A stretch of DNA of 64,000 bases from Thalassia testudinum (GCA_037157565.1 JAZHRO010000013.1:73525501-73589500), one strand, 5' to 3'; shown: positions 52,630 to 64,000, counted from the stretch's first letter. Translations and numbers: made by a program. Notes: a model not told the origin generated them from the letters alone.

Positions 52630-55490
52630 AGATGCCAATTATACTTAGCTTGAAACAATAATTATCAAATGAAGATTAAGGCAACACCTTGGTGAAGATG
52701 TCTGTTATCAGATCCTCAGAAGAAACATGTAAGATGCAAATAAGGCCTCTTTAGATCAAGTCATGTGTATAGTGACAGTCTACCTTCACGTGCTTAGTCT
52801 TTTCATGAAACATGGGATTGTTGGTAATATAACTTGTTGCCTTATTGTTGCATCTCATCTCTAGAGGAGTATCAATCGTCACATGTATATCTGCCAAGAG
52901 GGACTTCACCTAGATCATCTCTACAGCTGAATGTGCCATAGCCTTATACTCAAACTCAGTGCTAGATCTAGAAATAATAGCTTGCTTTTTTCTCTTTCAG
53001 TTCATCAAGTTCCCAGCAACATAAGTACAAAAACTAGTGGTGGATTTCCTATCTGCCAAACATCCGACATAATCAGCATCGAAGTAAGCCATGATACTCA
53101 TAAAGGTCCTCCTCGTGAACAAGATCCCCTTCCCTGGTGCCTTTTTCAAGTATCTCAACACCATCATTGCAACATTCCAATGCTACCTAGTAGGACTATA
53201 TATAAACTAAATTTTCCAACTATAAGGGAAATATCAAGTCTTGTAATTGTCAAGTGCAGAAGCTTGCCAACAAGCCCTCTGTAATAATGACTATTAACTG
53301 CCTCTACCCCCTCCCCATACAAATGTACCTTAGGATCCATAGAAATATTTGCTAGCTTTGCCCCCAGTATGTCAATCTCTTGCAACATATCTAGTGCATA
53401 TTTTCTCTGGGAAAGCACAATGCCCTTCCTACTCCGGGCAACCTCTATCCCAAGGAAGTAAATGAGTGGTCCAAGATCCTTCATAACAAAGTTCCTTGTA
53501 AGACATTTCTTGACCCCAATGACGCCAGGCCCATCATCACCTATAAGAATAATATCATCAACGTAAATTAGAAGTGCCACCACACCCTTTGCAATTTTCC
53601 TAACAAATAATGAATGATCTAATGACAATCTATAGAAGCCAAGTATCTCAACCACCTCAGAGAGCTTTTAAAACCAGGCCTTGGGGCTCTAACCATAATG
53701 GCCTTACGTAGTTCACAGACTCTGGAACACTCCCCTTGAACCTCATAACTAGGTGGCTGCTGCATGTATACCTCCTCCTGCAAGTCCCCATATAGGAATG
53801 CATTTTTCACATCCAGTTGAAGAAGAGGCCAATCCCATTACACACAGATTTTTTTTTTTGAAACAAGGGTGGTTATCCACTTGATACCTTTATAGGAAGC
53901 CGTGTGATTAGGGAACAAGTGTCAAAGAAGTCCACACCATAAGTCTATGTGAACCCTTTGGCCACATATAAGCCTTATATCTCGTGATTGTTTTGTCTGG
54001 ATGATACTTGATAGTAAAGACCCATCTACACCCCACAACAGATGTACTTGATGCTAGATCAGTCAATTCCCACGTCCCTTGTGAGCGGAGTGCAGTCATC
54101 TCATCCTCCATAGCGTGACGCCATTTTGAATCAAGTATCGCCTACAGGTGAGTTGTGGGAAGCATGGTGGACAAGGTTGGGAAAAACATGTTATATGCTC
54201 CTCCAAGAAAGGCTATGGGCACAACATTAGAAATGAGATATCAGATACAACTCCATGGAGCATGACAAATTGCAATCGAAAGATCCAGATCATCAAAAAG
54301 GTGGTCATGGCTATGGACCTCCCCTGGTTGCCCAGACTGTGTGGGAGCAACACCATTGTCACCCTGTAACTATCTTTCATCATCACTGGATTCAATCTCA
54401 TCAGTTTGTAAAGTACCTATAGTCACTTGAGGTGGGAGAGATGCTGATCCAGAGGAGGGAAGTGGTCGTTGCCTGTAATTGGCGGGAAGCCGGTATGTGG
54501 CAAGGGGCTCATGAAACCTCTCAGGCTCAAATAGTGGTGGTTCAAATGGTGGTGGCATAGGATCAGTGATCGAGATTGCCTCCAAGGGCATAGGAGGAAT
54601 AGGAATAGAGACCTCAGCAATCTCAAGAGAAAGACTCCTCCCAATAGCGAAAAAATATGAGACAAACTCATGGAAGGTGACATCTACACAAATATAAAGG
54701 CATCTTCCAATCAGATCATAAGATCTGTACCCCTTTTGTGTTTTTGAATATCCAAGAAAGATACACTTGATAGTACAAGGAGCAAGCTTACCCCTGTTGA
54801 GCCCGTGGATATGGACAAATGCAACACAGCCAAAAACTTTGGGTGATACTTTGAATAAGGAATTTGTTGGTTAAGGACTGTAGATGACATCTGATTAATG
54901 AGATAGCATGCAGTCAACATTGCATCTCCCCAATGTCTATCCAATATAATGTTCTGAATCAAGAGTGTCCGTGCAACATCTAAGATATGTTGATACTTTC
55001 GTTCTACCACACTATTTTGCTGGGACATGTGGGGACAACTTATTTGATGGATGATTTCATTGTCCCAATAAAGAGCATGCAGGGAGTTGGTGCAGAACTC
55101 TAAAGCATTGTCTGATTGAATTATCTTCACCTTCGCCTCAAACTGATTCCGGAACTCTACTAAAAAGGCACAATCAAAACACCAACTTTAGACTTGGTCT
55201 TCAACGGGCATATCCAAGTGAGATGGGAGAAATCATCCACAATCACCAAATAAAATCTATGCCCCAAATAATCAGGGATCCTTCTAGGTTCCCAAATGTC
55301 CAGATGAAGTAACTGGAGCAAGGCTTAAGAGCCCTGATGTTGACTCCTTAGAAAGATACTCCTATGATGCTTTCCAAGTTAACATGCCTCATATTGGAAG
55401 GTGGCAGTAAAAGGAATTTGTAGTAACATCCTTTGAAGTTTTGGCAGAAGAAGATGACCAAACTGGAGATGCCACAGGTAGCTAGAGGCA
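52630..55490 (-). pseudogene. IN, RT and RNase H of J
   Basis: Integrase has [36 protein letters not shown] and ACYLINQMSSTV (54711-55130). RT has [15 protein letters not shown] (53908-54111), [19 protein letters not shown] and LLIYVDDIILIGDD with YVDD kept. RNase H (52630-53163) keeps MRCNNKATSYITNNPMFHE and KHVKVDCHYTHDLI. A T-run insertion at about 53850 splits RT. Confidence 0.82.
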
Positions 55491-55493
55491 CTC

Positions 55494-56240
55494 CTAAACA
55501 TGGCATGCATAGGGTAATTGTAGAAGATGGTAGACTCTGCCTTCTGCACAACCACACCCAATGGTGTGTCCTGTAAGAACATCTTCAAATGTGAGAAAGA
55601 CTACATTAAAGATTGCCCTACAATTCAATTCCTTTGTGATCCAAATAACCGAAAGCAAACTCAATGAAAAATCTGGTGCCAGAAGAACATTCTCTAGCTT
55701 CATGTATGAAGTCACACGAACCTCCCCTTGGCCAAATATGGGAGAATGTCGTCCATCAGCCACCTACATAGTTTTCCCTGAAAGGACCGAACAAATAGTG
55801 AAAATTGTCTCGCATCACCACAAATGTGTTGAAAAGTGACTGAGTTAACAAGCCAATTTACTTCCTCTACTTGAGGATGACACGCAACTCCTGCTTAAGA
55901 CATACCATACTGACTAAATACTCAAAGCAGTGTCTCATACTCACTCATGGGAACAGTTATAGCATCATGCATCCCTCTTGGTGTACAAAGGCCTTATGCT
56001 CAACATTAGGACCTTTCCTCCCCTCTAATTCAGGTCGAAGCAAAGAACGCTCTTTACCATGACCTTCCACGGTCATCAAACATGTCTATGACCATTGGAC
56101 ACAATTAGTCCCACCTAGCTTCACCATGGGACCAAGTAAGGGGCTCTTGTATGCTCCAGACACAGAGACACTCCGATGTCACTTCAGACAATTTTTCAAA
56201 CACTGTATCAACTTTGACTCAAACCAATCAACATCCACAC
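55494..56240 (-). pseudogene. gag remnant and protease of J
   Basis: Gag is reduced to GAYKSPLLGPMVKLGGTNCVQW, TCLMTVEGHGKERSLL and a few more residues. The middle and the zinc knuckle are missing. Protease follows directly. Its active site reads WLVNSVTFQHICGD in place of [11 protein letters not shown], so the catalytic Asp is Asn. ADGRHSPIFGQGEV and [12 protein letters not shown] follow. Confidence 0.75.
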
Positions 56241-56507
56241 ACATGGGAGAAAGAAAATCAGGCCAAAAGATCGAAACTAAAGTCCCTGTTGCTGTAAGAA
56301 CATGGCATTAAACAGGATGAAGAAGACCTGCAAGACCTGGTTGAAGTGCTGCAACCACTTGGAATCTCCCACTGGCGATGCTGCAGCCTAGAGGCCCACC
56401 TGGGTGATGCTAGAAGACCACCTGGGTGAAGCTGCAGGTGATCTAATCACGATCTGGGTGCGGAATCAACCTGCAAGCGATCTTGCAGATCTGATCATGA
56501 TCTGGCA

Positions 56508-56660
56508 GATCTGATGGGTGCTGTTGCAGACCCTACCTGGGCAACGCAGAAGGCAGCAGATCCGATGGGCGATGCTACAGGTCCTGCATGGGCAATGCTG
56601 CAGGCCGCAGATTTGATGGATGATGCTACAGGCCCTGCCTGGGCAACGTAGCAGGCAGGT
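56508..56660 (-). repeat. 51-bp tandem repeat x 3 in leader of J
   Basis: Units at 56508-56558, 56559-56609 and 56610-56660 share GAT.TGATGG..GATGCTACAG and CCTG..TGGGCAA. The period is exactly 51 bp. A looser related repeat lies at 56390-56440. Confidence 0.85.
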
Positions 56661-56794
56661 GGTGGCCGGTAGGTGGCCCACTGACTGGCCTAGAGGCCAA
56701 TGATGGCATGAAGAAGCACTACACACAGCCCTTAGGTCTTTTTTTTTGGTGGAGAAAAAGGGGGTATAGGAATCAAGGTGGGTATCGGACCCCA

Positions 56795-56945
56795 ACCTAG
56801 GACAAATGAATTAGGTCGTTTATTCCATAACTCTTCCTCTGAATATATAGAGGTGGGACAATTACATGAGTATTCATCAAGGAAAATGAAAATAATAATA
56901 CAACTAAGGAAATAATAAAATATCAATAGTCCGTAGGGGCTAACA
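56795..56945 (-). repeat. 5' LTR of J
   Basis: This 151-bp LTR begins TGTTAGCCCCTACGG and contains CACCTCTATATATTCAGAGG. Confidence 0.86.
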
Positions 56946-56950
56946 ATATA

Positions 56951-57439
56951 CACAAGTTTCATTGTATTAATGGACATCCAAAAATTTTTTTAATTGCATT
57001 AAATGAGTGAGCAATTACAATGTTGCCAGCATATACACACACATACATCAAGAACCACACACATTTTCTACCCAAAGTTGTTGCCTGTTAAAATTAGTCA
57101 TGCTCCTTTGGAGCCACATCAACCATAGGACTGCCATTGCTTTCTCCCTTTGACTTTCCAAACCATGACTTCCTCATTTGAAAGGCTCCTAGGAATCCTC
57201 AAAGATGTCCTATCAAGTTCCTACATGTTTCTAAAAGGCTTTCTTTCCAGCCTCTTCCTTCTAACCCTAAGTGAAGCTTTAAGAGTTCATATTTAATTAT
57301 TGATTTAGCATCCCCAACCAAAGTACCATCTACAAAAGCCAACTCTTTCTCAGTAACAATTCACTAAAAACATTCCCAAGTTCACATCAATGCATCAAGC
57401 ACATCACCTCTATGATAGGATCCTATGGTAGACATTAGT
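56951..57439. other. Sequence between J and LINE Y, nothing firm
   Basis: Isolated LINE-like composition is visible, but no motif that I can support. Confidence 0.3.
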
Positions 57440-57700
57440 AGCTACAGATCCATAATTCTTGTATCCCCTTCCTACAAAACCATCAGCATTTGAGGCAGAT
57501 TACTTCAGTAATGACTGCTGGATATCTGCTTTGCCTCACTTCTTATCTGATGCTAAGGTGGAGGATCTGGTATTCTTGCTTCAAATCCTGCATGAAATCC
57601 AGCCTACTGTGAGACAAGATGGTTGGATTCAAGGACATGGGAGCTCTTTGTTAGGAAGGCTTACCTTCACTACATGGATAGCATTCCTTGGATGGATCAC

Positions 57701-58475
57701 TTTTTTTTTTGTTGGAGGAAAGGGGGGATTAACAAAAGATGTTACCCCCTAAGTTTTATTGATAAGGAGAGTTAAATATACCATAAGTTACAAAGGAAGT
57801 TATAGACATGCAAAAAACCATCCACAAAAGTACACTTCCTCTTAAACATAACGGCATCGCACTCTAGCCAAAGGCACCAAATCAAAATGAAGGCTCTCCT
57901 TATCATATCTCTATCAGCAAGTATCTCATGGATGCTAGACCAAAACTCGGACTCAAAGGAATATCAAAGGGGCCAACTCGCCAAAGTAAACCACTACTTC
58001 TTTATAATTAGGCATGTAAAGAACAAATGATCCATATCCTCCTCTCCTACGTCACAAAAGACACACTTAGAATTAGCCTAGAGCAGCCATCTTTGCCTAA
58101 ACTCCCAAGTGACAACGTTGTTCCTTGGAAGCCAAAGAAAAACTTTCTCCTTCAAAGGGATGATTGAAAAAAGAAAGCCATCTCGCGAATCAGAAGATCT
58201 GATCAAGACCCTCCATGAACCACAAGGAGGCTTTTTTGACAAAGAAGCTCTCATGTTTTTTAACTTAAAAGGAAGCAATGGTGTTTCCTCCCTCCACCGG
58301 TAGCCTCCACTCTTGCCATTGAGGTCAAGGCTCTTCCACATCTTGTCCCCTGTCTCCCACAACTCCCTTCACTTTCACTTGCCATCCCCTTTTCCTTCTT
58401 TGCTCTTGTTTGACTAAAATCCCGTTGATTACATTTTAGCCATATAGAATGGATCAAACGATTTTTTTTTTAAAA
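57701..58475 (-). mobile_element. LINE S, 5'-truncated, inside Y
   Basis: An exact 11-bp duplication GGATGGATCAC flanks it (57690-57700, 58476-58486). Its poly-A tail (T10 on plus, 57701-57710) abuts one copy, as expected for target-primed insertion. On the minus strand it encodes KEKVFLWLPRNNVVTWEFRQ, CVFCDVGEEDMDHLFFTC and RRAFILIWCLWLECDAVMF. This is the RVT zinc-finger tail of a plant LINE ORF2. It is about 775 bp long. Confidence 0.88.
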
Positions 58476-58590
58476 GGATGGATCACCTGTTGGTTGTCGA
58501 CTGTGGGAAATTTGGAAGAGTTGTGTTCCTTTGAAGGTAAAGTTCTTTTTTTTTTTCTTTTAAGGAGACAAAGGTGCATTCACTTATAAC

Positions 58591-58742
58591 TATTAAGCAT
58601 ATATGGTCTTTTATTTTTTCCTATTGTAAGGGCTATGGGTATTTTATCCTTTAGGGACATTTATATACTTTTGACTCTATGGTCTCTCTATATATAAGAG
58701 AGTCCTAGGATTTCTAATGAAACTTAGTCATTTCATCCAATT
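58591..58742 (+). repeat. 5' LTR of U
   Basis: This LTR begins TATTAAGCATATATGG (the terminal TG is decayed) and has TCTCTATATATAAGAGAG. It ends CATCCAATT. Confidence 0.92.
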
Positions 58743-58754
58743 TGGTATCAAAGC

Positions 58755-59393
58755 ACCGGTCCTAAACCGTGGCTCTAGATATCCCACCCCTCAAGGCCTC
58801 CTAAACTCTACCACCGAATCCCGATCTCCTCTCTCTTCCTCAGCAACGACAGTGGCCCTCGGTGGCGCTCTGACAGCACGCAACAGCCCTTGCTGCAGTG
58901 CTGCGTCGGTGCGGGGCTCGCTGCAACAAGGCAGCGACGCTCCGGCAATGGCCATCAAACCTCGCAGCAATGCTGCGATGGCGCAGTGACCTGCTACAGC
59001 AAGAATAAGAGATGAGATCAAGAATAGGAGATGACGTGTAGCAAGATGTGATCTACCACAGCCTTCAGACCGGCAGCGGTGACCCATGCAATGCCGTAGC
59101 GGCGATTGGCAGCGTAGATCGACAGTGTAGACGACACACGGGGTCATGATCACTGTGCAGCAATTTTGAGGGGCTTCTTACCCTGATCTAGGGACTGCAG
59201 TCCTTGTAGTCGTTGTGAGAGGGAGGCTAGGTCACTTTGGGGCCACCTTGGGTGTTCTCCTTACACCCAGGTGAGGCCAACATCTATCTAAGGAGGCCTC
59301 TTGTCAGCGATGCAGATCTGAATCCGTTTGGTTTCAGATTATCTGATGGTTTCTTGGTGATAAACGATTGATTGAGACTTCCGGATTGCGAAG
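58755..59393 (+). other. Leader of U
   Basis: This GC-rich untranslated region is rich in GCAGCGACG-type triplets, corresponding to the leader of B. No protein is recognised. Confidence 0.6.
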
Positions 59394-60430
59394 ATGGCTT
59401 CAAATGATCAGCCTGAGGTGTCTTTGGGCTCTATTTCGAACACTGGGATACTCAAGGACCCGTTCTTTGGTCTTGTTGTTAAGTTGGATGAGACCAACTA
59501 CCTGGGGTGGTCCTAGACCTTTCTTATGATCGTCAGGGGTCATAAAAAGAGCCATATTCTTACAGATCCGGAGCCTGAGAACAAGACTAGCACAAATGCC
59601 AACTAGGATAGTGACAATACTATGGTTTGTGCATGGCTAATATAGACGGTTATTCCCCGAATAAGAGATGAGATCATGTACTATACTACAACAAATGAGA
59701 TGTGGGAGTCTTTGTGTGATACCTATTCACATGCCAAGAACTTCGCACGAGTTTTTTAGGTCTTTTACGACATTTTCTATCAACATCAAGGGGGATGACC
59801 GCTATCAAAGTATTACTCCCTCATGAAGGGAATGTTGGAGAGGCACTACTCCTACCCGTCAGGGTGTGCCTGTGAGTCATGGAGGAGTTTCAGGAGACAG
59901 TTGGTTGTCTCTCTTTTCTTGACTAACCTTGGACCTAAATATGCAGCAGCCAGAGATCAGATCCTCACTACTCCTGAGCTTCCTACCCAGGAGGAAGCAT
60001 ATAGTAGACTCAGTAGAGTTGCAGTGCGCACTCCTACTCCTGACTTTGCTACTTAGTCGTCCGCACTGGCTGCGATCCCTGAACGTGGTAAGGGTACCAC
60101 TTATCCTGTACGTGGTCGTGGACATGGAAACTCTTCTAGTACACGTACTAGGACTCCGTGTACTTACTGTGGCAGACTTAGTCACTCTGAGGCTACATAC
60201 TGGCAGAAGCATGGTAAACCACCTGTGGCCAATTTGGTAGCTGAGATCTCAGATGCAGCTCTTCCTACTTCTGATATTAGTTCCTTAAGTACTGATATTG
60301 AAACCTTGCGACAGCAGATTGCTCAGTTGACTCAGGCTTCTTCCTCTCAAACTCCATACATTGCAGCTATGGCTACCTCTTCAGAGACACCTGCGATTGT
60401 TATGTCATCCCCTTTGTCTTCTGGTGAGTG
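59394..60430 (+). pseudogene. gag of U, broken
   Basis: The start at 59394 gives MASNDQPEVSLGSIS, matching the B start [22 protein letters not shown], a stop, and MWESLCDTYSHAKNFARVF follow. LERHYSYPSGCACESW and [18 protein letters not shown] come next. The knuckle near 60159-60200 reads CTYCGRLSHSEATY, with the last Cys changed to Tyr. Several TGG-to-TAG type stops are present. Confidence 0.85.
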
Positions 60431-61560
60431 GTTGATTGATTCTGGTGCATCCAAGCACCTATGTGACGACAGAGGCTCTTTCTCTTAGTTAGCACCTGTT
60501 ACACCTGCCAGACAGTACAGGTGGCTGATGGGAGACACTCGCCACTTGTTGGCAAGGGAGATATGTCTTTATCCCTTACTTTGAGACTAATAGATGTCTA
60601 TTTTATGTGCCTGATTTTTCTTTGAGTTTGTCTATTGGCAGTATCACCAGAGATCTCAAATGTCGAGTTATTTTTGATGCGTCCTCTTGTGTCTTGCAGG
60701 ACAAATTCACTAGGAAGACGATTGGTGGAGGGTGTGAGGAACATGGGGTATACCGTCTGAGCAGTACTGCTTTTGCTGCCTCTGCTACTCAGGACCTTGC
60801 TTCTGTTGGATCTCCTCTCCAATAGCACTACCGCCTTGGCCATCTACCAATTCATCGCCTCAAAAGTGTTCTACCACACATCCCCTCCACTAGTGCTCTC
60901 ACGTATGATGCTTGTCAGCTTGGTAAGCACCACAGGACTAGTTTTTTTAGTTATACTTATGTTTCATCTGTTGTTGCATTTGATTTGATTCATATGGATG
61001 TGTGAGGTCCCAGTCATACTCCTGATCAACTTGGGAACAAATATTATCTTGTTTTAGTTGATGACTTTTCTCACGTTTCTTGGATGTTTCTCTTTAAAAA
61101 TAAATCCGATGTAGGATAAATTATTGAGAACTTTGTCAAGGAAACAAAAACTCAGCATTCACGTTTGGTGAAATGCTTTTATTCTAATAATACCTTTTGT
61201 ACTATGAGTTTGCATAGTCTCCTTTCTAGTTGTGGCATTATCCATGAGACAACATGTCCTCATACCACTCAGCAAAACGTTGCTGAGAGGAAACATCGCC
61301 ATATTGTTAATGTTGCTTGCACTTTGTTGATTCACCATTCGGTCCCCTCTCTCTACTGGAGTGACGCTGTTTTGACTGCATATTTTTTGATTAATCGGAT
61401 GCTCAATGCTGCATTATATGAATGAATTCCTCTTCAGGTCATGTATCTTGATCGACCCATATTTTACGCCACCGCTCGAACTTTTGGTTGTATTTCCTTT
61501 GTCCATTTGTTGGGAACAGGTCGAGATAAACTAGTACTAAGAGTAAAGCATCTTTCTTGG
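60431..61560 (+). pseudogene. Protease and integrase of U, broken
   Basis: Protease keeps [18 protein letters not shown]. After a frameshift come LSIGSITRDLKCRVIFDAS and TIGGGCEEHGVYRL. Integrase shows [14 protein letters not shown] decay near 60910, [35 protein letters not shown] (one residue missing) and LTAYFLINRM. Confidence 0.82.
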
Positions 61561-62039
61561 GTATACTCGGACACAAAAGGGGTATAACTGTTTTGATCCA
61601 CTTACATCTCGGCACCATGTTTTAGGGGATGTTATCTTTCATGAGGCTGTACCTTTCTTTTCTATGACGGCTGCTGAGATGCCTCCTAAGGGTGATATGG
61701 CACCTATGCCATATACTCCCATTCACTTTGAGAGCTTTTATGATATTCCTGTCCCTACTACACCACCACCACTTCCTGCTATGCATCTCTTTCCACGCCT
61801 GACTGGGCCATTCCAGACTTATGTACGCCCTCATACTACCTACTAATGACCCCCACCCTCGCCTTCACCATAGACTTCTTAGGTGAGTCCTTTAGACATC
61901 GATGTATGTTTGCCATGTGATGGTTACAAGGACAGAACAGATGATGTGTCAGGCGATAATCTTGATCTTCCGATAGCCATTCGAAAGCGACCATGGATTT
62001 GCACTACTTATCCCACGATGAGGGCACTTGCTACTGATA

Positions 62040-63614
62040 GTCTAACTCCTAAATTTGCTGGATTCACTCAGGCGTTAGCTACTATGCAGATTCCAGCGAC
62101 TTATCGTGAAGCCATGCTTGATCCAAAATGGCAGGCAGCTATAGAGGATGAGATGATCGCTCTTTGAGGTCGTGGGATTTAGCAGCTCACTCCACTTCCT
62201 AATGGCGCTACACTCGTTGGTTATCAGTGGGTATTTACTGTGAAGTTCAACCCTGATGGTGGTGTTGCTAGGTACAAAGCCCACCTCGTGACAAAGGGGT
62301 TCATTGAAACTTATGAGGTGGACTACTTTGACACCTTCTCACCAGTTGCCAGGCTTCCCACGGTCCGGGTGTTAGTTGCAGTGGCAGTCCAGCTAGATTG
62401 GTCCTTACATCAGTTAGATGTGAAGAATGCCTTCCTTTATTGTGATTTCCAAGAGGAAGTCTATATACAGCAGTTGCCTGGCTTTGAGAGTCATGGAGAG
62501 TATGTATGCCGATTACGAAAAGCTATATATGGTCACAAACAGAGTCCCAGAGCTTAGTTCCAAAGGCTGTCACAGGTTGTGGAGGCAATTGAATTCAGGA
62601 GATCGACAGTTGATTTTTCACTCTTTGTCAGGAGAACTCGACGAGGTACTGTGATACTTCTTGTTTATGTTGATTTAATCATCACAGGAGACGATGAGCA
62701 AAGTATTACTGAGGTTAAATACATCTTAGCAAACAGTTTATCATGAAGGACCTGGGAGCTCTACGGTATTTCCTTGATATTGAGGTTGCTCGTAACTAGA
62801 AGGGTGTGATCTTGTCTCAGAGGAAATATACTTTAGATATCCTACAGGAGGTTGACATGCTTGAGGCCAAGGAGGCCAACATTCCTATGGACCCCAAGAT
62901 GCCACTCTATGATGAAGATGTACAGGTGGTGGACAACAGGCTGTACAGGCAACTTGTGGGTAAGCTACTATATCTCACTATCATGAGGCTAAATATCTCC
63001 TTTGCAGTTGGGAGACTGAGTTAGTTCATGGCCAAGCCAACAAGTCAACATTGGGATGCAGCATTGATGGTGCTTAGATATGTTAAGAAGGCTCTTGGGA
63101 AGGGTCTCTTCTTCTTAAAGGGGTCTTCTATAACATTGGTTAGCTACTCTGATGTAGACTATGCCGAATGTCATGTGGATGGCCAATCCACTACTAGGTT
63201 CTACACTTTCTTAGAAAGAAATTTGATCACATGGAGGAGCAAAAAATATGGCACAGTTGCGAGATCCAGCACCGAATCTACGTACAGAGCTATGACTCAG
63301 ACGACTGCTGAGATGATGTGGATCTAATCCTTGCTTATTGACTTACAGGTGCAGTTTTCTAGCCCCATGGAAAAGCGATGTGATAATAGAGTAGCCACCT
63401 TCATTGCCAACGACCTAGAATTTCACGAGAGGACGAAGCATGTTGAGGTTGATTGTCACTATACCATAGACATTATTTAGAAGGGTTGTTGTATACCACT
63501 TCTGTTGCATCTAAAAAGTAGACTGCAGATATTTTCACCAAACCCTTGGTCGGATCTTCATTTGATTCTTGTATATCCAAGCTAAGCATGTTAGACATTT
63601 ATGCTTCAGCTTAA
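62040..63614 (+). pseudogene. Reverse transcriptase and RNase H of U, broken
   Basis: RT reads [52 protein letters not shown] and [10 protein letters not shown]. At 62663-62677 the active site is YVD-L: one Asp codon of YVDD is missing in phase, so the polymerase is dead even apart from stops. RNase H has SSTESTYRAMTQTTAEMMW and ends LSMLDIYASA at 63614. Confidence 0.86.
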
Positions 63615-63621
63615 GGAAGAG

Positions 63622-63772
63622 TGTTAGCATATATGATCTTTTATTTTTTCCTATTATAAGGGCTATGAGTGTTTTGTTCCTCAAGGATATTCCTGTACTT
63701 TTGACTCTATGATCTCTCTCTATATAAGAGAGCCTTAGGATTTCTAATGAAACTTAGTCATTTCATCCAATT
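63622..63772 (+). repeat. 3' LTR of U
   Basis: This LTR begins TGTTAGCATATATGATC after the purine tract TTAAGGAAGAG and ends CATCCAATT. Confidence 0.93.
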
Positions 63773-64000
63773 ATAACTTTGGGAGACATTGGCTGCCGAA
63801 AACTATACCACTCGTGTTTTTTGTAATGCAGAAATGGAGGATACAAGTCACGTTTTCTTGATGTGATCTTTTGCACAGACTTGCCAATTGGGCGCTGCCA
63901 ATTGAACAGTTGGTTTCTCCTCACAATATTTTAAGTAATCCATTCAGTGCTCTTACCGACGAGGACACCATAAAGAGAGCTTTTATTTTGATCTAGTGCA

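Larger units (their letters stand above)
52461..56945 (-). mobile_element. Ty1/copia LTR retrotransposon J, gag-deleted
   Basis: This 4,485-bp element has LTRs at 56795-56945 (5') and 52461-52621 (3'). The flanks are ATACA (52456-52460) and ATATA (56946-56950), 4/5 identical. Minus-strand order is leader, a shortened gag, PR, IN, RT and RNase H. The sequence after the 5' LTR (TGGGGTCCGATACC) is not the initiator-Met primer site of its neighbours. Confidence 0.88.
58591..63772 (+). mobile_element. Ty1/copia LTR retrotransposon U (same family as B)
   Basis: This 5,182-bp element has LTRs at 58591-58742 and 63622-63772, and a primer site TGGTATCAAAGC at 58743-58754. Exact ATAAC duplications occur at 58586-58590 and 63773-63777. 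Plus-strand order is gag-PR-IN-RT-RNaseH. By eye the LTRs differ at roughly 18 positions, mostly transitions, so it is old. It interrupts LINE Y. Confidence 0.95.
57440..64000 (+). mobile_element. LINE Y ORF2 tail, interrupted by S and U, runs off the window
   Basis: The pieces 57440-57700, 58487-58585 and 63778-64000 read as one plus-strand LINE ORF2 C-terminal region. They give RQDGWIQGHGSSLL, then WEIWKSCVPLKVKF (the conserved zinc-finger lead). They then give VFCNAEMEDTSHVFL and LTDEDTIKRAFIL, which parallels LADRDMIRRAFILI in S. Stops and a T run break it. LINE S and copia U are insertions with their own target duplications. Confidence 0.68.

Overview
This is plant nuclear DNA. It lies inside one host gene whose introns are packed with transposable elements. 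The evidence is Ty1/copia elements with initiator-Met tRNA primer sites, plant-type LINE fragments with RVT zinc-finger tails, and host exons with canonical GT-AG borders. The captured kinase fragment has GC-rich third positions, which hints at a monocot, but I cannot name the species.

Host gene. Four minus-strand exons (51405-51497, 43673-43736, 24342-24466, 965-1108) join without a stop or phase conflict into 142 codons. They match the middle of RRP42 (EXOSC7-type), a ring subunit of the RNA exosome. The introns between them are about 7.7, 19.2 and 23.2 kb. Both gene ends lie outside the window.

Intron between exons 24342-24466 and 965-1108 (1109-24341). It holds copia A (1218-6260) and a LINE ORF1 relic near 7.3-8.0 kb. 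Next comes a three-level nest: copia relic L, hit by hAT-like element M (10323-13905, 8-bp duplication), itself hit by LTR element K (11546-13761). K carries pieces of a receptor-like kinase and of ribosomal protein L8. Last is gag-only LTR element G (16397-23913), hit by copia H (18613-23698).

Intron between exons 43673-43736 and 24342-24466 (24467-43672). It holds LINE R, then a 14-kb nest: coding-less LTR element D (27241-41617) has copia B in its 5' LTR, with copia C inside B, and element E in its 3' LTR. E contains small LTR element F and MITE-like V, and its 3' LTR is a fold-back of its own first 54 bp. A copia relic (T) follows.

Intron between exons 51405-51497 and 43673-43736 (43737-51404). 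It holds a LINE ORF1 relic, then truncated copia N (+) joined tail-to-tail to truncated copia O (-), then the 5' end of copia P (-). Upstream of exon 51405-51497 lie LINE Q, copia J, and LINE Y (+), which is interrupted by LINE S (11-bp duplication) and copia U (+, same family as B).

All transposon genes seen are broken by stops, frameshifts or active-site losses. The only apparently functional coding sequence is the RRP42-like gene. Boundaries were set by eye from LTR pairs, primer sites and target-site duplications. The 5-bp duplication is exact for G, D, B, C, E, F, K and U, and matches 4 of 5 for A, H and J.
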